NCBI RefSeq assembly: GCF_000801105.2
Contig: NC_079515.1
Location: forward strand, 9,052,001 to 9,116,000
From: Raphanus sativus
Taxonomy: Eukaryota > Streptophyta > Magnoliopsida > Brassicales > Brassicaceae
DNA: 64,000 nucleotides
Direction of reading: 5' to 3'
In this document: positions 1 to 10,728 of the stretch, piece after piece
Numbering within the stretch: position 1 is the stretch's first letter
How the letters are laid out: every line of letters starts with the position of its first letter
The notes under the pieces: generated by a model
Databases searched by the model: none
Told to the model about the DNA's origin: nothing
What the model saw: the letters and a program-made list of their open reading frames with translations, nothing else
Made by a program: the position numbers and the translations under genes

Positions 1-1437
1 TCCCAGACATAAATCTTGCCTTTCTCATTCCCTGATGACCAACCAACCAACTAAAAATGTTTCACAAAATTCACAAGAAAAGTTTTAAGTATAGTTTAAA
101 TGTATTATAGCTTTACCGATTGAAATATAATTCAAAGAGTGGTCGCAAGAAAACTTAATAGACCAGTCATTACAATGTTCGATACGGTACTTATGTAGAA
201 TATTTAAAGAACCCTAACAGCAACACAAAGAAATTTAATCTGTAATTAACTGAATGACTCTGTTTTGTAAAGAGTAGAAATGAGATCCTAACCTCTCCAG
301 GAGAATTATCTTTACGTTGTGGTACCCACAATAGGAACTCATTCGCCTTACTCTGAAACCAAATATATAGAACACAAGATTAACCTTTCGGATTTTAGCT
401 TATCCATTATATATTGACTCCTGGACTAACCTTTGAAAGAATAAAATCATCAAACCAACGGTTACAATTAAGCATAGTTATACGACATGACGCTGTAAAT
501 ACCTACACATAGAAGTAATGTTACATCAAGACATGTATGTCACTCGTTGTTACAAGACGAAGATGCAGAAAATACTTACAGGGAGCTCTACAAATTTTGT
601 TGGGAACTTTGATGGATCATCTTTCCATGTGAATGACTTCTCGACAGATGTCCAAACCTCTGAAGGCATCCAAAGAATGAGATCATACAAACGAACTACA
701 ACTGAAAAAGAGAGAAAGGAATTGAAGTTTCTTTCAAAGGTGCTCGGTTTTAACTCGTACCTTCAATTGACCATATCTTAATAGTGGTGTCCATGCCACA
801 ACTAACGAAAATGTACCTATCCCGGGGATTAAACTCCTACAGATTTAAAAGTTATGGTTAATACTTAAAAGCTCTCTATATATCAAGTGACAGAAAACTG
901 AACTGGATGATTGTTTTCTTTCACATCCACTGTGTTTAAAAACCATATTGGCTTACCACACTTAGAACTGGAGCTGTTCCAGCAAATATCAGAATACATA
1001 CCCCAGTTTCAACATTCCACAATCGAACAAATCCATCCTGATCCAATCAAAACGTAAGAGCTCTTAAATCCTCAACCAAATAAATGAACATTAGTACAAA
1101 AACAAAAGCCAAGAGTCATACCATGCTAGCAGAAAGCACAAGGTGAGATGTCATAGGATGTGTCTTAATTTCATTCACTGAATTCTCGTGGCCCACAAGG
1201 GTCTGCGTACTTGCGAACAAAGATTACACATGAAAGATATCGAAATCACTTGTCAGTCTAATAAAAGGAAATGCAATAATACTCGAATTATGCCTTTCAA
1301 TCCTCCAGCCGCAACAAATGGGTTCCCTTCAAGGAGGCCTAGCGCCCAGCTTACAGTGTTAAATGACTCCTCCGTCTGATCACCAAAGCACATTGACATA
1401 TATAGCATCAATGGAACTTTGCTGCTTTTTTATTTCA

Positions 1438-1488
<51 letters not shown>

Positions 1489-2064
1489 ACTTTCTTACAT
1501 CTTCATCAGTGTAGGAGTGCAATGAAGCTATGCCTGCATCTTCGAGACAGTTGTAAATATTAATCTACATAATAATGAGATTCATGACTCAGCTCAGTAA
1601 AAGGTTAAAAGAAACCAAGATAGAGCTATCAAGTTTATTAGGTAATGAAGTCACTCGAACAAGCGTTAAAATAGAAAAATCCATACACTTTCACACAATC
1701 TCAATAGCAAAAAAAAAAATTAAGCTAACACGGTTCATAATCAAGCTATAAGTATGCACTTTGAAAAGAAACCCATCAAGAAAGTTTTCAATTATATTCA
1801 GACAAAAGTGATACGTCAACATCTCAGTACAGCAATCAGAAACCCAAAATCAGACAGGAAAAAAAAGAGATACTTTGCACAGACCCAGAACTTGAAAACC
1901 TTAAACGGAGATTTCGAAAAAGAAGAGATCTGTTTTACCCCATTTCCACCAGCGGTGACAAAGAAATTGTAAAAACGAGGATCAATGAAGTTAAAAACAA
2001 CAGAACACAAAGGTTTCTTCCCTTCATGAATCCTCTTGGTCACTTTGTAAGTTATCTTCGACAT
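1..2064 (-). CDS. FIE: FIE-like WD40 protein, copy A (3' end cut by window start)
   Basis: Homologue of FIE, the Esc/EED-type WD40 subunit of Polycomb Repressive Complex 2. Minus-strand exons: <1-31, 117-213, 293-352, 431-502, 580-659, 761-836, 957-1037, 1122-1202, 1283-1375, 1499-1564, 1939-2064. All join in frame with GT-AG junctions. FIE signatures seen: EGKKPL in exon 1, YNCLED, FVAAGGLKG, VRLWNVETG, SCGMDTTIKIW, KSFTWKDDPSKFP. Oddities: compared with copies B and C, exon 1 lacks 18 codons after MSKIT; exon 3 is 10 codons short and uses a donor at CGA|GTATT created by a deletion; exon 5 is 4 codons short. The FYT motif of exon 3 reads FNT. An in-frame upstream ATG lies at 2097. A LINE is inserted 46 bp upstream of the ATG. 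Terminal exons lie outside the window. It could be a decaying gene or a diverged functional copy. Confidence 0.8.
1438..1483. repeat. (TA)n microsatellite
   Basis: Nearly pure TA dinucleotide tract inside the second intron of FIE-A, between exons 1375 and 1499. It is absent at the matching place in copies B and C. Confidence 0.85.
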
Positions 2065-2215
2065 TTCAAATCTCTTTTGTCTCTCTCTCTCGGACATTGC
2101 TCTGGTTTTATTTTTTTGAATATATGTTAAATTTATTCAAAAGAAAAACTACTTTTTTACAACAAGTGCAAACTGTTTTTTGAAAAAGCTATAACTTAAT
2201 TGTAATCCAAGTCTC

Positions 2216-5200
2216 TTATCTTGTGGCAAGCCACAAAGTTAAAGCTCCTGTGTACTTCTCTTCCATTTTCCTCAGTAAGAGGCATCTGTTTTTTATTTCT
2301 CTGTCTATCATCTTCACCAGGGGACCAGCCATGATGGGTTGGCTACCATGTCGTCGCTCGTTTCGTTCACGCCATACGAAAGAGAGAGTCACTTGCAGTG
2401 TGTATCGAGTGAGAAATCTTTCCAGCAAACCTCCATTGTTATCCATAATCAATACCATCAGTTCTGACCACAGAGTAGTAAAAGATCCCCGAAGCAAACC
2501 TCGGACCAGTTTTGACCAAACCTCTGCTGAGTAACTGCATTCGAAAAAGAGATGATCTCTTGATTCAATTGCACTTTGGCAGAAAGCACACGTTGGGTTT
2601 GCGCCAACGTTCCAGGTCATCATTCTATCTCCAGTTGCCAATCTATTTTGGATTGCTAGCCAATGAAGGAAAGCATGTTTCGGAATGTGATGTTTGAACC
2701 AGACTCCTCTCCACCATTGAACCTGTTGATCCTTTTTTCGAATGAGTTCCCAAGTCTGTTTAGTCTTGAAAACGGCTCCATATTGTCCTTCGCTCTGTTT
2801 CCAAAGAGCAGTATCAGTGTCTCCCGTGAGCTGCAAGCTTTGATCCTCACAAATCTTCTCAACTTCATTAAAAATATCAACTCTGTGTCGTCGCTTCCTA
2901 CGATTTCGCAATGCTCCTGCCACAGTTGAATTCAATGGTATTCCCATATCTATACAGCCGTGTGAGCCAAACAACTCATGTAATCTACCCATGCTAGACC
3001 AAGAGTCGAACCAGAAAGAAGTATTATTCCCATCACCTATTTTCATCATGTGGAAGTCTTTTGCTTTGTCACGAAGCTTCACTAATTTGCGCCACATCCA
3101 AGAGCCTTTTGTAGTAGTATCTTTGATAGACCAGAACGAGATGTTTTTGAACAGATTCATCTTAGTCCACTTAGCCCATAGAGATTCTTGAGAGGAGACT
3201 GTCCGCCAGATAAGCTTCAGACAGCATACCTGATTAACTTCCTTCAAAGACCGGATCCCTAAGCCCCCATCGCACTTTCTTCTACATATAATCTCCCAAG
3301 CTACTTTAGCTTTCCTTGTGTTCAGAGTAGGTCCAGACCAGAGAAAGGCTGCACAAATGCTATTTATTTCCTTGATGCATGCTCCTGGCAGAACAAAACC
3401 GGCCATCCAGAAATTGACAATACTGAGAAGAACCGATCTAATAAGCTGAAGCCTACCCGCCAGTGATAAGAAACGGTTTGTCCAATGATTTATACGGTTT
3501 CTTATCTTGTTGATGAGAATACCATAATCATCTTTCCCCATCCGCCGAGTTAGCAAAGGTAGACCCAAGTAACGTACTGGTAGCGTTCCAGAGGCGAAAT
3601 CAAAACGCTGATCCAGCTGAGTAGTTTCAGTAGCAGACATCCCCGCATAGTATATTGTAGTTTTCTCCATACTGATTTTCAGACCCGATATCCTTCCAAA
3701 GTAATCAAACACGTCCAAAATACTTTCGATGGATCTGGCTCTACCATCAGTGAAAACCATTATATCATCAGCAAAGCTTAGGTGAGTTAACCCAAGATTC
3801 TTGCACCTCGGATGATACCCCATGCTATTGTCATTGGCCGATTTATCTAGCAGCTTCGTTAGAACATTCATACAGATGACGAAGAGGTAAGGCGACAGAG
3901 CACAACCTTGTCGTAGGCCTCGCGCACTCTGAAAATAACCAGCAAGTTCACCATTAACTTGGACAGAGAATGATGCCGTTGTTATACATCTAGAGATCCA
4001 GTGTATGAACATTGGCGGGAAATCCATAGCTTCCAAGGTTGTGAGTAGAAAACTCCATTGCACCGAGTCAAAAGCTTTGGAGATATCAATCTTTATAGCA
4101 CATCTGGAAGATACCGTATCTTTGTGATAGTCTTTCACCAGTTCTGTAGCAAGCAGTAGATTCTCAATGAGTAGCCTACCTTGCACAAAAGCGGACTGAT
4201 TTAACTCAATGAAGTCTGGTAGAGTGATCTTTAGTCTATTAGCTATGATTTTGGAGATGACTTTGTAAATGACATTGCAGCATGATATAGGTCTATAATC
4301 CTTCATCTCACGAGCAGATGTTGTCTTCGGTATCAAGGCCAGAAGCGTTGTATTTATTCCCTTCGGTAAGAAACCTGTCGCGAAGAAGGACTGAATCGAG
4401 ATAATGAACTCATGCCCTATAATAGACCAGGCTGCTTTGAAGAACTCAACCGTGTATCCGTCTGGCCCTGGTGATTTATCACTTGGCATACTGAACAACA
4501 CTTTTGTGATCTCCTCTGCTGTTACCTCTTTTGTAAGATTCTGCTGAACAATCTCTGAACATCTATATGGCAGTAGATCACGGAGCTTGCTCACATCTAC
4601 AGCCTCAAAATCTGACGGTATGTGTTGAAGAAACTCTTTGAAAAATCCCTCAGCCTCTTCCTTTATTTCCTCTGGTCGCTTTATGATCCTACCATCTCTG
4701 CATTTTATTTCCTTGATCGAGTTGTGGGTGTCTCTCGTTGTTGCTGCCCGATGAAAAACTTTATTATTTTTATCTCCCACCTTCAACCAGTGCAACTTGG
4801 ATTTTTGCTTAAGAAAACCTTCTTCCAATTTAGCGACGTGTTCCCACCGTGTGTAAGCACTCTTCTCTCTATCCAAGTTTCCTTGCGTTGGGTTTCTAAT
4901 AGTCTCTTCCTGGCACGAACATAGATTCTCGTACGCTTCTTTAGCTTTCACCGAGAGATTGCCCATTTTTTCCTTCGCTAGAACTCTGATTTTTGGCTTA
5001 AGAGCTTTCAATTTCTTTGAGAAGCGAAACAGAGAAGAGGTTGACAAGAAAATAGGCTCTGTGCTTTGCCAGTGATCCTCCATGAGCGGCTTGAAACCTT
5101 CAAGTTCTGCAACTGCGTTAACAAACTTGAATGGTCTTTTTGGCCGACTAAGTGCTGAGCTTAGCTGAAACCGACAGCGTAAGTGATCCGAGCAACCTCC

Positions 5201-5872
5201 ACCTTCGAATACACTATATGATTGAGGGTATAAACCAAGCCAGTGGTCGTTGATCAAGACACGATCAAGTTTCTTCGATATAAGACCTTCTTCTCTTTTA
5301 TTTGTCCATGTGAACTGAGGGCCATGTGCAGCTAAATCCAGCAGATTGCAATAATGAGTTGCATCCTGGAAATCATGCATTCCTTGAGAGACTGTACTTC
5401 TCACGCCATACATCGAGTGTTCTTCAGCGTCTAGAATTTCGTTAAAATCCCCAGTGATTATCCAAGCCTTTTGACGAATAATCGGTGAGTCCTGGTGAGC
5501 TTTCAGATCACTCCATAATTCTCTCCTTTCCAACTCTGTGTTAAACGCGTAGACACATGTGTAGAAAAATTCTTCAGTGTCTTCGTCTAGAGCAACTGAG
5601 ACTGTGATCATTTGAGCAGTCTTGTAAAATGGTGTAATTCGAACCTCCGGTCTCCACACTAACCAAATCCGGCCTAGTGGATTAAATTCGTAGTTGGACA
5701 TCAAATTCCAGTCTTTGAAGACTGTATCTGAGATCCGGTGACTTCTTCCTTCTTTTACTCTTGTTTCTAACAATGCTCCAAACTGAAACCCTTGATCATG
5801 AACCCACTTCTTCACTACTGAATGTTTGACTGATTGGTTGAATCCTCTAACATTCCAGAAGAAACCTGACAT
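2216..5872 (-). CDS. LINE ORF2: endonuclease and reverse transcriptase
   Basis: Open frame of 1218 codons from ATG at 5872. Order from the N-terminus: endonuclease/exonuclease/phosphatase domain (WNVRGFN at the start, ALLETRV near residue 35, GDFNEIL near 140, SDH near 230), then non-LTR reverse transcriptase (SDKSPGPDG, FADDIMVF catalytic motif, LRQGCALSPYLF), then a C-terminal zinc-binding RVT region (WWRGVWFKHHIPKHAFLHWL). No internal stop or frameshift was seen, so the enzyme looks intact. The start follows the ORF1 stop by one base (TAATATG), a layout that could allow termination-reinitiation. The open frame extends 13 codons further upstream, but only from GTG, so I take the ATG. Confidence 0.9.
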   Translation of the reverse strand: MSGFFWNVRGFNQSVKHSVVKKWVHDQGFQFGALLETRVKEGRSHRISDTVFKDWNLMSNYEFNPLGRIWLVWRPEVRITPFYKTAQMITVSVALDEDTEEFFYTCVYAFNTELERRELWSDLKAHQDSPIIRQKAWIITGDFNEILDAEEHSMYGVRSTVSQGMHDFQDATHYCNLLDLAAHGPQFTWTNKREEGLISKKLDRVLINDHWLGLYPQSYSVFEGGGCSDHLRCRFQLSSALSRPKRPFKFVNAVAELEGFKPLMEDHWQSTEPIFLSTSSLFRFSKKLKALKPKIRVLAKEKMGNLSVKAKEAYENLCSCQEETIRNPTQGNLDREKSAYTRWEHVAKLEEGFLKQKSKLHWLKVGDKNNKVFHRAATTRDTHNSIKEIKCRDGRIIKRPEEIKEEAEGFFKEFLQHIPSDFEAVDVSKLRDLLPYRCSEIVQQNLTKEVTAEEITKVLFSMPSDKSPGPDGYTVEFFKAAWSIIGHEFIISIQSFFATGFLPKGINTTLLALIPKTTSAREMKDYRPISCCNVIYKVISKIIANRLKITLPDFIELNQSAFVQGRLLIENLLLATELVKDYHKDTVSSRCAIKIDISKAFDSVQWSFLLTTLEAMDFPPMFIHWISRCITTASFSVQVNGELAGYFQSARGLRQGCALSPYLFVICMNVLTKLLDKSANDNSMGYHPRCKNLGLTHLSFADDIMVFTDGRARSIESILDVFDYFGRISGLKISMEKTTIYYAGMSATETTQLDQRFDFASGTLPVRYLGLPLLTRRMGKDDYGILINKIRNRINHWTNRFLSLAGRLQLIRSVLLSIVNFWMAGFVLPGACIKEINSICAAFLWSGPTLNTRKAKVAWEIICRRKCDGGLGIRSLKEVNQVCCLKLIWRTVSSQESLWAKWTKMNLFKNISFWSIKDTTTKGSWMWRKLVKLRDKAKDFHMMKIGDGNNTSFWFDSWSSMGRLHELFGSHGCIDMGIPLNSTVAGALRNRRKRRHRVDIFNEVEKICEDQSLQLTGDTDTALWKQSEGQYGAVFKTKQTWELIRKKDQQVQWWRGVWFKHHIPKHAFLHWLAIQNRLATGDRMMTWNVGANPTCAFCQSAIESRDHLFFECSYSAEVWSKLVRGLLRGSFTTLWSELMVLIMDNNGGLLERFLTRYTLQVTLSFVWRERNERRHGSQPIMAGPLVKMIDREIKNRCLLLRKMEEKYTGALTLWLATR

Positions 5873-5873
5873 A

Positions 5874-7330
5874 TTAGTTCTTTTTGTGGTTACGTTTTTT
5901 ACCTGCTGCACTAGGAAGTCCTTCCTTTGTGTTTAAGGCAGCCAGTTTCTTTGATGACTTGAGTTGAGTTCTTGATACCCGGGGAATAGATGGTCGAAGT
6001 GGGCGCTCACCTTGCTCTGACTTCCCTGCTTTCACTACATGCTGATTCGGTAATTCTGCAGTTTCAGTTTCATCTCCTGAAACCTCATCTGATACCGCCT
6101 CTAAGACCTCTTCTGAGACATCCGCAGGTACCTCTAAAATTTCACCCTCTTCTCTTTCAGTATTTTCTGTTCCCTGCTTCTCCTCCTCTGTTTCATCCTG
6201 CCCCTCATGTGCATCAGTATTCCCCTCCTCTAATAGCACTGCAAAACGGGATGGCGAGATCACATTGGTGTGTTGTACTACTGGCTTGTTTCCAAGCCGG
6301 CCATGCTTAGATGGAGATACATCCTTCCAGAGTCCTTCAGTAGTAGCCTCCATTACTGCAGCAGGTGTTTCAGTTTCTACCACTGCAACCATATCTTTCA
6401 CTTTTTTGAGGTTGTTCTCATTCTCTGATACAACTTCCTCTTCCCTTTCTTTCTCTGTGATCTCTTTCACAGTTTCCTGAATGTTTTCCTTGCTCATCCT
6501 CTTCTCAGACGCAACACTTTCTCCCACAGTAGCATTCTGCCTTGTCAAAATTTTAATCTTCGATTTGCAAGCCTTATGTGTGTGTCCCCATTTAGAACAG
6601 ATACTACACTTATCAGGGAGCCAGGGGTAGACGAACTCAACCTCTGCATCAACACCTAGCTGTGATTTGAATCGGTGTGATTTAGGCAACTCCTTTGTCA
6701 TATCCGCTTCCACAAACACTTTTGCTTCTTCAAAACTTGTGCAGAGTACAGTATCCGGGTGCAACCTCTTGGGCTTACCAACCGCACTTGCAATGAAACC
6801 AAGTCCCTTCCATGAGAACATTCTATGAGGAACATTCTTCATTGTAATCCACATTGGTACGACTTTAATCTCTTCTTCCTCTTCTTCTTCTTCAACTACC
6901 GGTGACCATTTTGTTAAGACCATTGGAATATTAGCAATGTTCCACATTCCTCTGCGTAAAATTCTTTTCCTTGTAGCTAAATCCTTGATCCGGAATTTGA
7001 CTGTTACTTCATTGACTGGAAAAACATCAATCTTAATAGATTGATTTCCCAATGGCCAAATCTTATTCACGATGACGTGAATCTTTGCTACGCGCGGGGC
7101 AGGAGCTAGGAACCGCCCTTCTAATAGATCATCCCACAGAGGGACTGAATCTTGTATCACCTCATCTGGTACTTGCACAACTTCCTTTCCCCCACCATCT
7201 CCATGTCTAAGACATGCTCAGAGAGAGATGGTCCGTTTGTCACCGCTTTAACATAAGACAACGGTTTCCCTTGAACGTTGGACTTGTTTTGCGCCGGCAT
7301 CACCGACGTTTCCGACTCCTCCGAAGCCAT
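5874..7330 (-). pseudogene. LINE ORF1: DUF4283 / CCHC nucleic-acid-binding protein, one frameshift
   Basis: The first segment starts at ATG 7330 (MASEESE) and reads to about 7190, ending ..DMEMVGE. The rest continues in another frame as GGKEVVQVPDE and runs to the stop at 5874. The switch falls in a five-base C run (G run on the coding strand) at 7189-7193, so a single-base slip explains it. The second segment (over 430 codons) holds a DUF4283-like domain (IVNKIWPLG, RKRILRRGMWNI), a CCHC knuckle (CSICSKWGHTHKAC) and a long acidic Glu-rich tail ending in a basic patch. It packages LINE RNA in related elements. Apart from this slip the ORF is open. Confidence 0.82.
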
Positions 7331-7502
7331 GACGGCCGCCGGAAACCCTACGTTGCAGCAAACTCTCCAAAAACCTAGTCGCCAAAAAAATCTCTCGCTG
7401 ATCCAAATATGGAAAGTCCTCAAAGCATTGATTTTTTGAATATGCTTTCTAAGGTTCGAGTTGACCAAAATCCAAATGAATATGCTTTAAGCATTGGTTT
7501 TA

Positions 7503-7735
7503 AAGCTCACCAGTCTCATGCAACAACACGTTTGTGCAACAACCAGTCCTCGAAACTCGAAAGTATAAGATTATTAACAACTCTCGTGCAACAACCAGTC
7601 CTTAAAAGATAATATTGCTAACAAGCCTCAAGCAAAAACAAGTCTTTCTATGTCTTTGCAACAACCAGTCCTTAAAAGGTAATCGTGTTAACAACTCTGG
7701 TGCAACAACTAGTCTCTCGGACAAATACGGGTTTA
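7503..7735. repeat. FIE-A upstream repeats (caacaaccagtcctt units)
   Basis: Several diverged units containing caacaaccagtcctt followed by aaaagataat and ttaacaa. The same units lie directly upstream of FIE-B (24835-24995), FIE-C (32645-32800) and the two FIE exon-1 relics (25370-25580, 33270-33475). Here the LINE separates them from FIE-A. Confidence 0.7.
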
Positions 7736-8340
7736 CATAAATTAATATATGTTTATAGTAGAAATATATCTTTATTACCGCTAAATATTATTAATAAATA
7801 GTTAAATACCAATTATGAATTAATTTAATAATTAAAGTTTCCGGATTATCTAAAAGAAATTTTGAAGACCACACGTTCAATCTGTGTTAACAAGATTTCA
7901 AAAAAAAATAATAATAATTACATTTAACATTAGTTTTTTAACAGTTGGTGTCGGTGTTTCGGCATAAATCTTCATAATTTTTTACTGGGCTGAAACTGGT
8001 GAGTGATCAAAATCCTGAACTTTCTATATAGGACATAGTTTCATATTGCTCGATTAAACAAATGGGAACTTTTTTTCTTTTAATCTAAAATCAATGGGAT
8101 ATACGAATATATGATTTGTCTCAGGATCGCCTAATACCACCAGATTACCATCGCCGCATAGTTTTGTCCTAAGAATTATATAGATCTAGATTATAATTTA
8201 GACATGATCGGAAATTTTAAAGTTGAAATGATACATAATTTGTACTTGATATTATAGAAATTGATATCAAATTAACTTTCAACTTTTATGGTCAAACATT
8301 ACTACTTATTAGTGCTTGCTGAAACTGAAATTGGTGAAAT
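7736..8340. other. Intergenic, no gene seen
   Basis: AT-rich sequence shared with 25590-26120 and 35258-35793 of the other modules. Several short open frames occur but none is conserved among the modules. I see no coding or RNA feature. Confidence 0.6.
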
Positions 8341-8346
8341 GATCCA

Positions 8347-8637
8347 CATTGGTGAATATTAATTATGCTGCAATGCAGTTGACACTCCTATGTGGCGAAG
8401 GGATCATCTTGCTCCTAAGGTAACATCACTAATTAATCTCAAACAAATTCAATTAATTAATAAGGTTTGAATATTAATTATGCTTCTTGAACATATACTG
8501 AATATAATTTAGTTGGTAAACATGTTTGTAAACATGTTTCAGACTTTTTTTTTGGTCAAAACATGTTTCAGACTTTTTGCAATGGTTGTGGGATAAAGTT
8601 CAGGAAAGAGGAAGAAAGGATATCCAAAATTGATTAG
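8347..8637 (+). pseudogene. GATA29: GATA29-like zinc-finger relic (module 1)
   Basis: Two pieces of a GATA zinc finger. Exon 1 near 8370-8419 reads CNAVDTPMWRRDHLAPK and ends at a GTAAC donor. Exon 2 at 8572-8637 reads TFCNGCGIKFRKEEERISKID and stop. These match the second half of a GATA finger (TPMWRRGPLGPK..LCNACGIKFRKEE). Upstream of exon 1 the frame meets TAA where the first zinc Cys pair should lie. The acceptor region catgtttcagacttt is partly duplicated (8530-8576). Position between FIE and EIN3 fits At3g20750 (GATA29). No N-terminal part is visible, so it is judged a relic. Confidence 0.72.
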
Positions 8638-9299
8638 TGATTGACTGATTGTTGTATTTGTATTTGATCAACAATAAATAAAAAGAGAGAAAATGATTGT
8701 TAATTAGGAATATTATCAATGTCTTTTTTTTTAAAGGGCCATATATTATCAATGTCTCTGGATAAGCTTTATAAGTTTGCAGTTTCTTTTTTTTAATGTT
8801 CATTAACAATTTCAGCAACCAAATTATTATAATTAAACTCTATTTGGAAAATTATATTGACTGCATTAATTTTTTTATATAAAAAATAGCATCTTGGTTT
8901 ATTTTTTTTCTCATTAGTTAAAGAATACAAAATCATGTGTAAGTGTGTACAAATTAAATGTAATCAAACTCGCTCAATTCTATTTCGATCCTCCCTAAGT
9001 ATCAGTATCAGTCTTGTAAAAAACCCTTCTAATCCAAAATCTATCAGTGATGTCTCTGATCCTTCCTCCTGTTTCTTATCTTATGTAAAATTGGTGATTG
9101 CTTTCCTTTTGTAAGTGCTACTTTCTTATTAATGAAAACCCTTTAACAAAAAAAAAAGAAATAAAGTGCATAAAAAAAGAAATAAAGTGCATAAAACAAT
9201 TAAATAACAGGAACAATAAATGTTAAACAAAAAAAGGTATTTTAGAATACCTTATATGAAGAATCATACATTTCTTTTTATTTTCTTTTTGTTGGTGTG
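8638..9299. other. Intergenic with an A-rich direct repeat
   Basis: AT-rich sequence without a supported gene. Near 9150 an A10 tract is followed by two tandem copies of agaaataaagtgcataaa (9160-9198), which resembles the 3' end of a short retroposed fragment. Hairpin aaggtatttt..aatacctt at about 9234-9253. Confidence 0.4.
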
Positions 9300-10130
9300 T
9301 TTGTGTGTTCGATCGCTGGTCAATAGGAACACTGACCCATGCTCCACTACCGAACGAGCCACTTGCAACAACACGTTTGCTTTCAATTACCAGGTTAGAA
9401 TAACGTTCTTTTAATAACAATTAATTCAATCTCATACCTGGAGCAACTTTTTTTTTTCCTCTTCTTTTAGAAGTTTGTGTGTTTGCTCGTGTTACGTAGT
9501 CGGTGGGAGTACTGACGCATACTCAAATACCAACGAGCACTGTAAAAAATAATTAATCAACCAGGCCAAACTTCAATGTGGTTTAAGTGATTAACAAAGG
9601 TGTGTTCAATGTTTATGTTACTCGTGTTTTTTTTCAGTTATTAAGTAGATAAAAAGAAGGTCGGAATATTTGTTTTTTTCTTCTTTGGTTTGGTTTAACA
9701 TGATCTGTTTGTGCTTCGATCGCTGGTTAATAGGAGCACTGACCCATGCTCTATCACCAACGAGCCACTTCAATACACGGTTATTTTCAAGTAATTTCAA
9801 AGTAGCATCTTCTTGCAATAAACAATGTTTCCAGCAACAATTATCATATTACTGTAAAAAAAATAATTAATCAACCAGGCCAAACTTCAAAGTGGTTTAA
9901 GTGATTAACAAAGGTTTGTTCAATGTTTATGTTACTCGTATTTTGTTTTTTTTTTCAGTTATTAAGTAGATAAAAAAAGGTATTTAAGAATACCTTTTAT
10001 CTAGAAATATTTGTTTTTTTTTCTTTGGTTTGGTTTAACATGATGTGTTTGTCCTTCGATCGCTGGTTAATAGGAGCACTGACCCATGCTCTATCACCAA
10101 CGAGCCACTTCAACACACACGGTTATTTTC
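9300..10130. repeat. Stem-loop repeat block downstream of EIN3 relic, module 1 (4 units)
   Basis: Four diverged units share a core with the form gagca-CTGACCCA-tgctc, preceded by cttcgatcgctggttaata and followed by accaacgagccac. Stem-loops lie at 9327-9344, 9507-9524, 9734-9751 and 10074-10091. In the second unit the stem reads gagta/tactc, so both arms changed together. Function is unknown. Homologous blocks lie at 28357-28815 and 49808-50265, always on the 3' side of an EIN3 sequence. Confidence 0.6.
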
Positions 10131-10728
10131 AAGTAAACTCAATCGTCTTCTCGCACTAAATAATGTTTTCAGGCACGTCATACTGTTCAACCATTCACTA
10201 CATAACAAAGAAAAACACAACAAAAAGTAATTAAAAGAAACTCCAAATATATATATATATAAAATATGAAAACTTACAAAAAGCATGCTTAACGCAGGAC
10301 GCTAAAAAAGAGGCGCTTAGATTTTTAATTTTTAATTTTTTTTCTGTGTAATTTAAAAAAAAAATTAGAAAGGACTAAGGCCACCACGGATCAGTGGGAT
10401 CCGCAGAAACACCAAACAACGCTGCTTAAACTAGCAACAAATCACGTGTGGCTTATGTTTTTTCTAGGACCCACTCATTTATTTAATATATATTTTTTTC
10501 GAAGAACTCCCTCTAAACAATTACCGCTAATGTAATGATGCTCTTATGTTAAGTAAATGGGGTGTGTAAACTAAAGGAAGCTGATGATAAGAGAGTTTCG
10601 CCAGCCGAGAACAAGACACACACAGTAACAGAGAGTTCCCGAGACTCTCACAAACACATTACAAGCAAGGAGACAGAGAGACAGACCCAGAAAAATATTA
10701 CATTGTAGAGTGAATGTAAGAAAGAACA
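10131..10728. other. EIN3 downstream flank, copy 1
   Basis: From about 10550 the sequence matches the 3' flank of EIN3 at 50415-50580 and of relic 2 at 28970-29130. The match stops where the 4.2-kb insertion begins. A short AT-rich stretch before it shows nothing recognisable. Confidence 0.65.

Larger units (their letters stand above)
2111..7490 (-). mobile_element. Full-length L1-type LINE retrotransposon
   Basis: The element lies on the minus strand: 5' end near 7490, 3' end at 2111 with a seven-base A tail (T run on the plus strand). The boundaries come from the empty site in module 2 near 25360. The flanks are an imperfect 12-bp target duplication, gctctggtttta at 2099-2110 and gcattggtttta at 7491-7502, with two mismatches. 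It carries a 160-nt 5'UTR, ORF1 (RNA-binding, frameshifted) and ORF2 (endonuclease plus reverse transcriptase). It sits in the FIE-A promoter and separates that gene from the repeats at 7503-7735. Confidence 0.88.

Noticed and set aside
9705..9790. Box C/D snoRNA (atgatgt and ctga boxes)
   Set aside because: Only some units have a C-like box, spacing is short, and no terminal stem is present.
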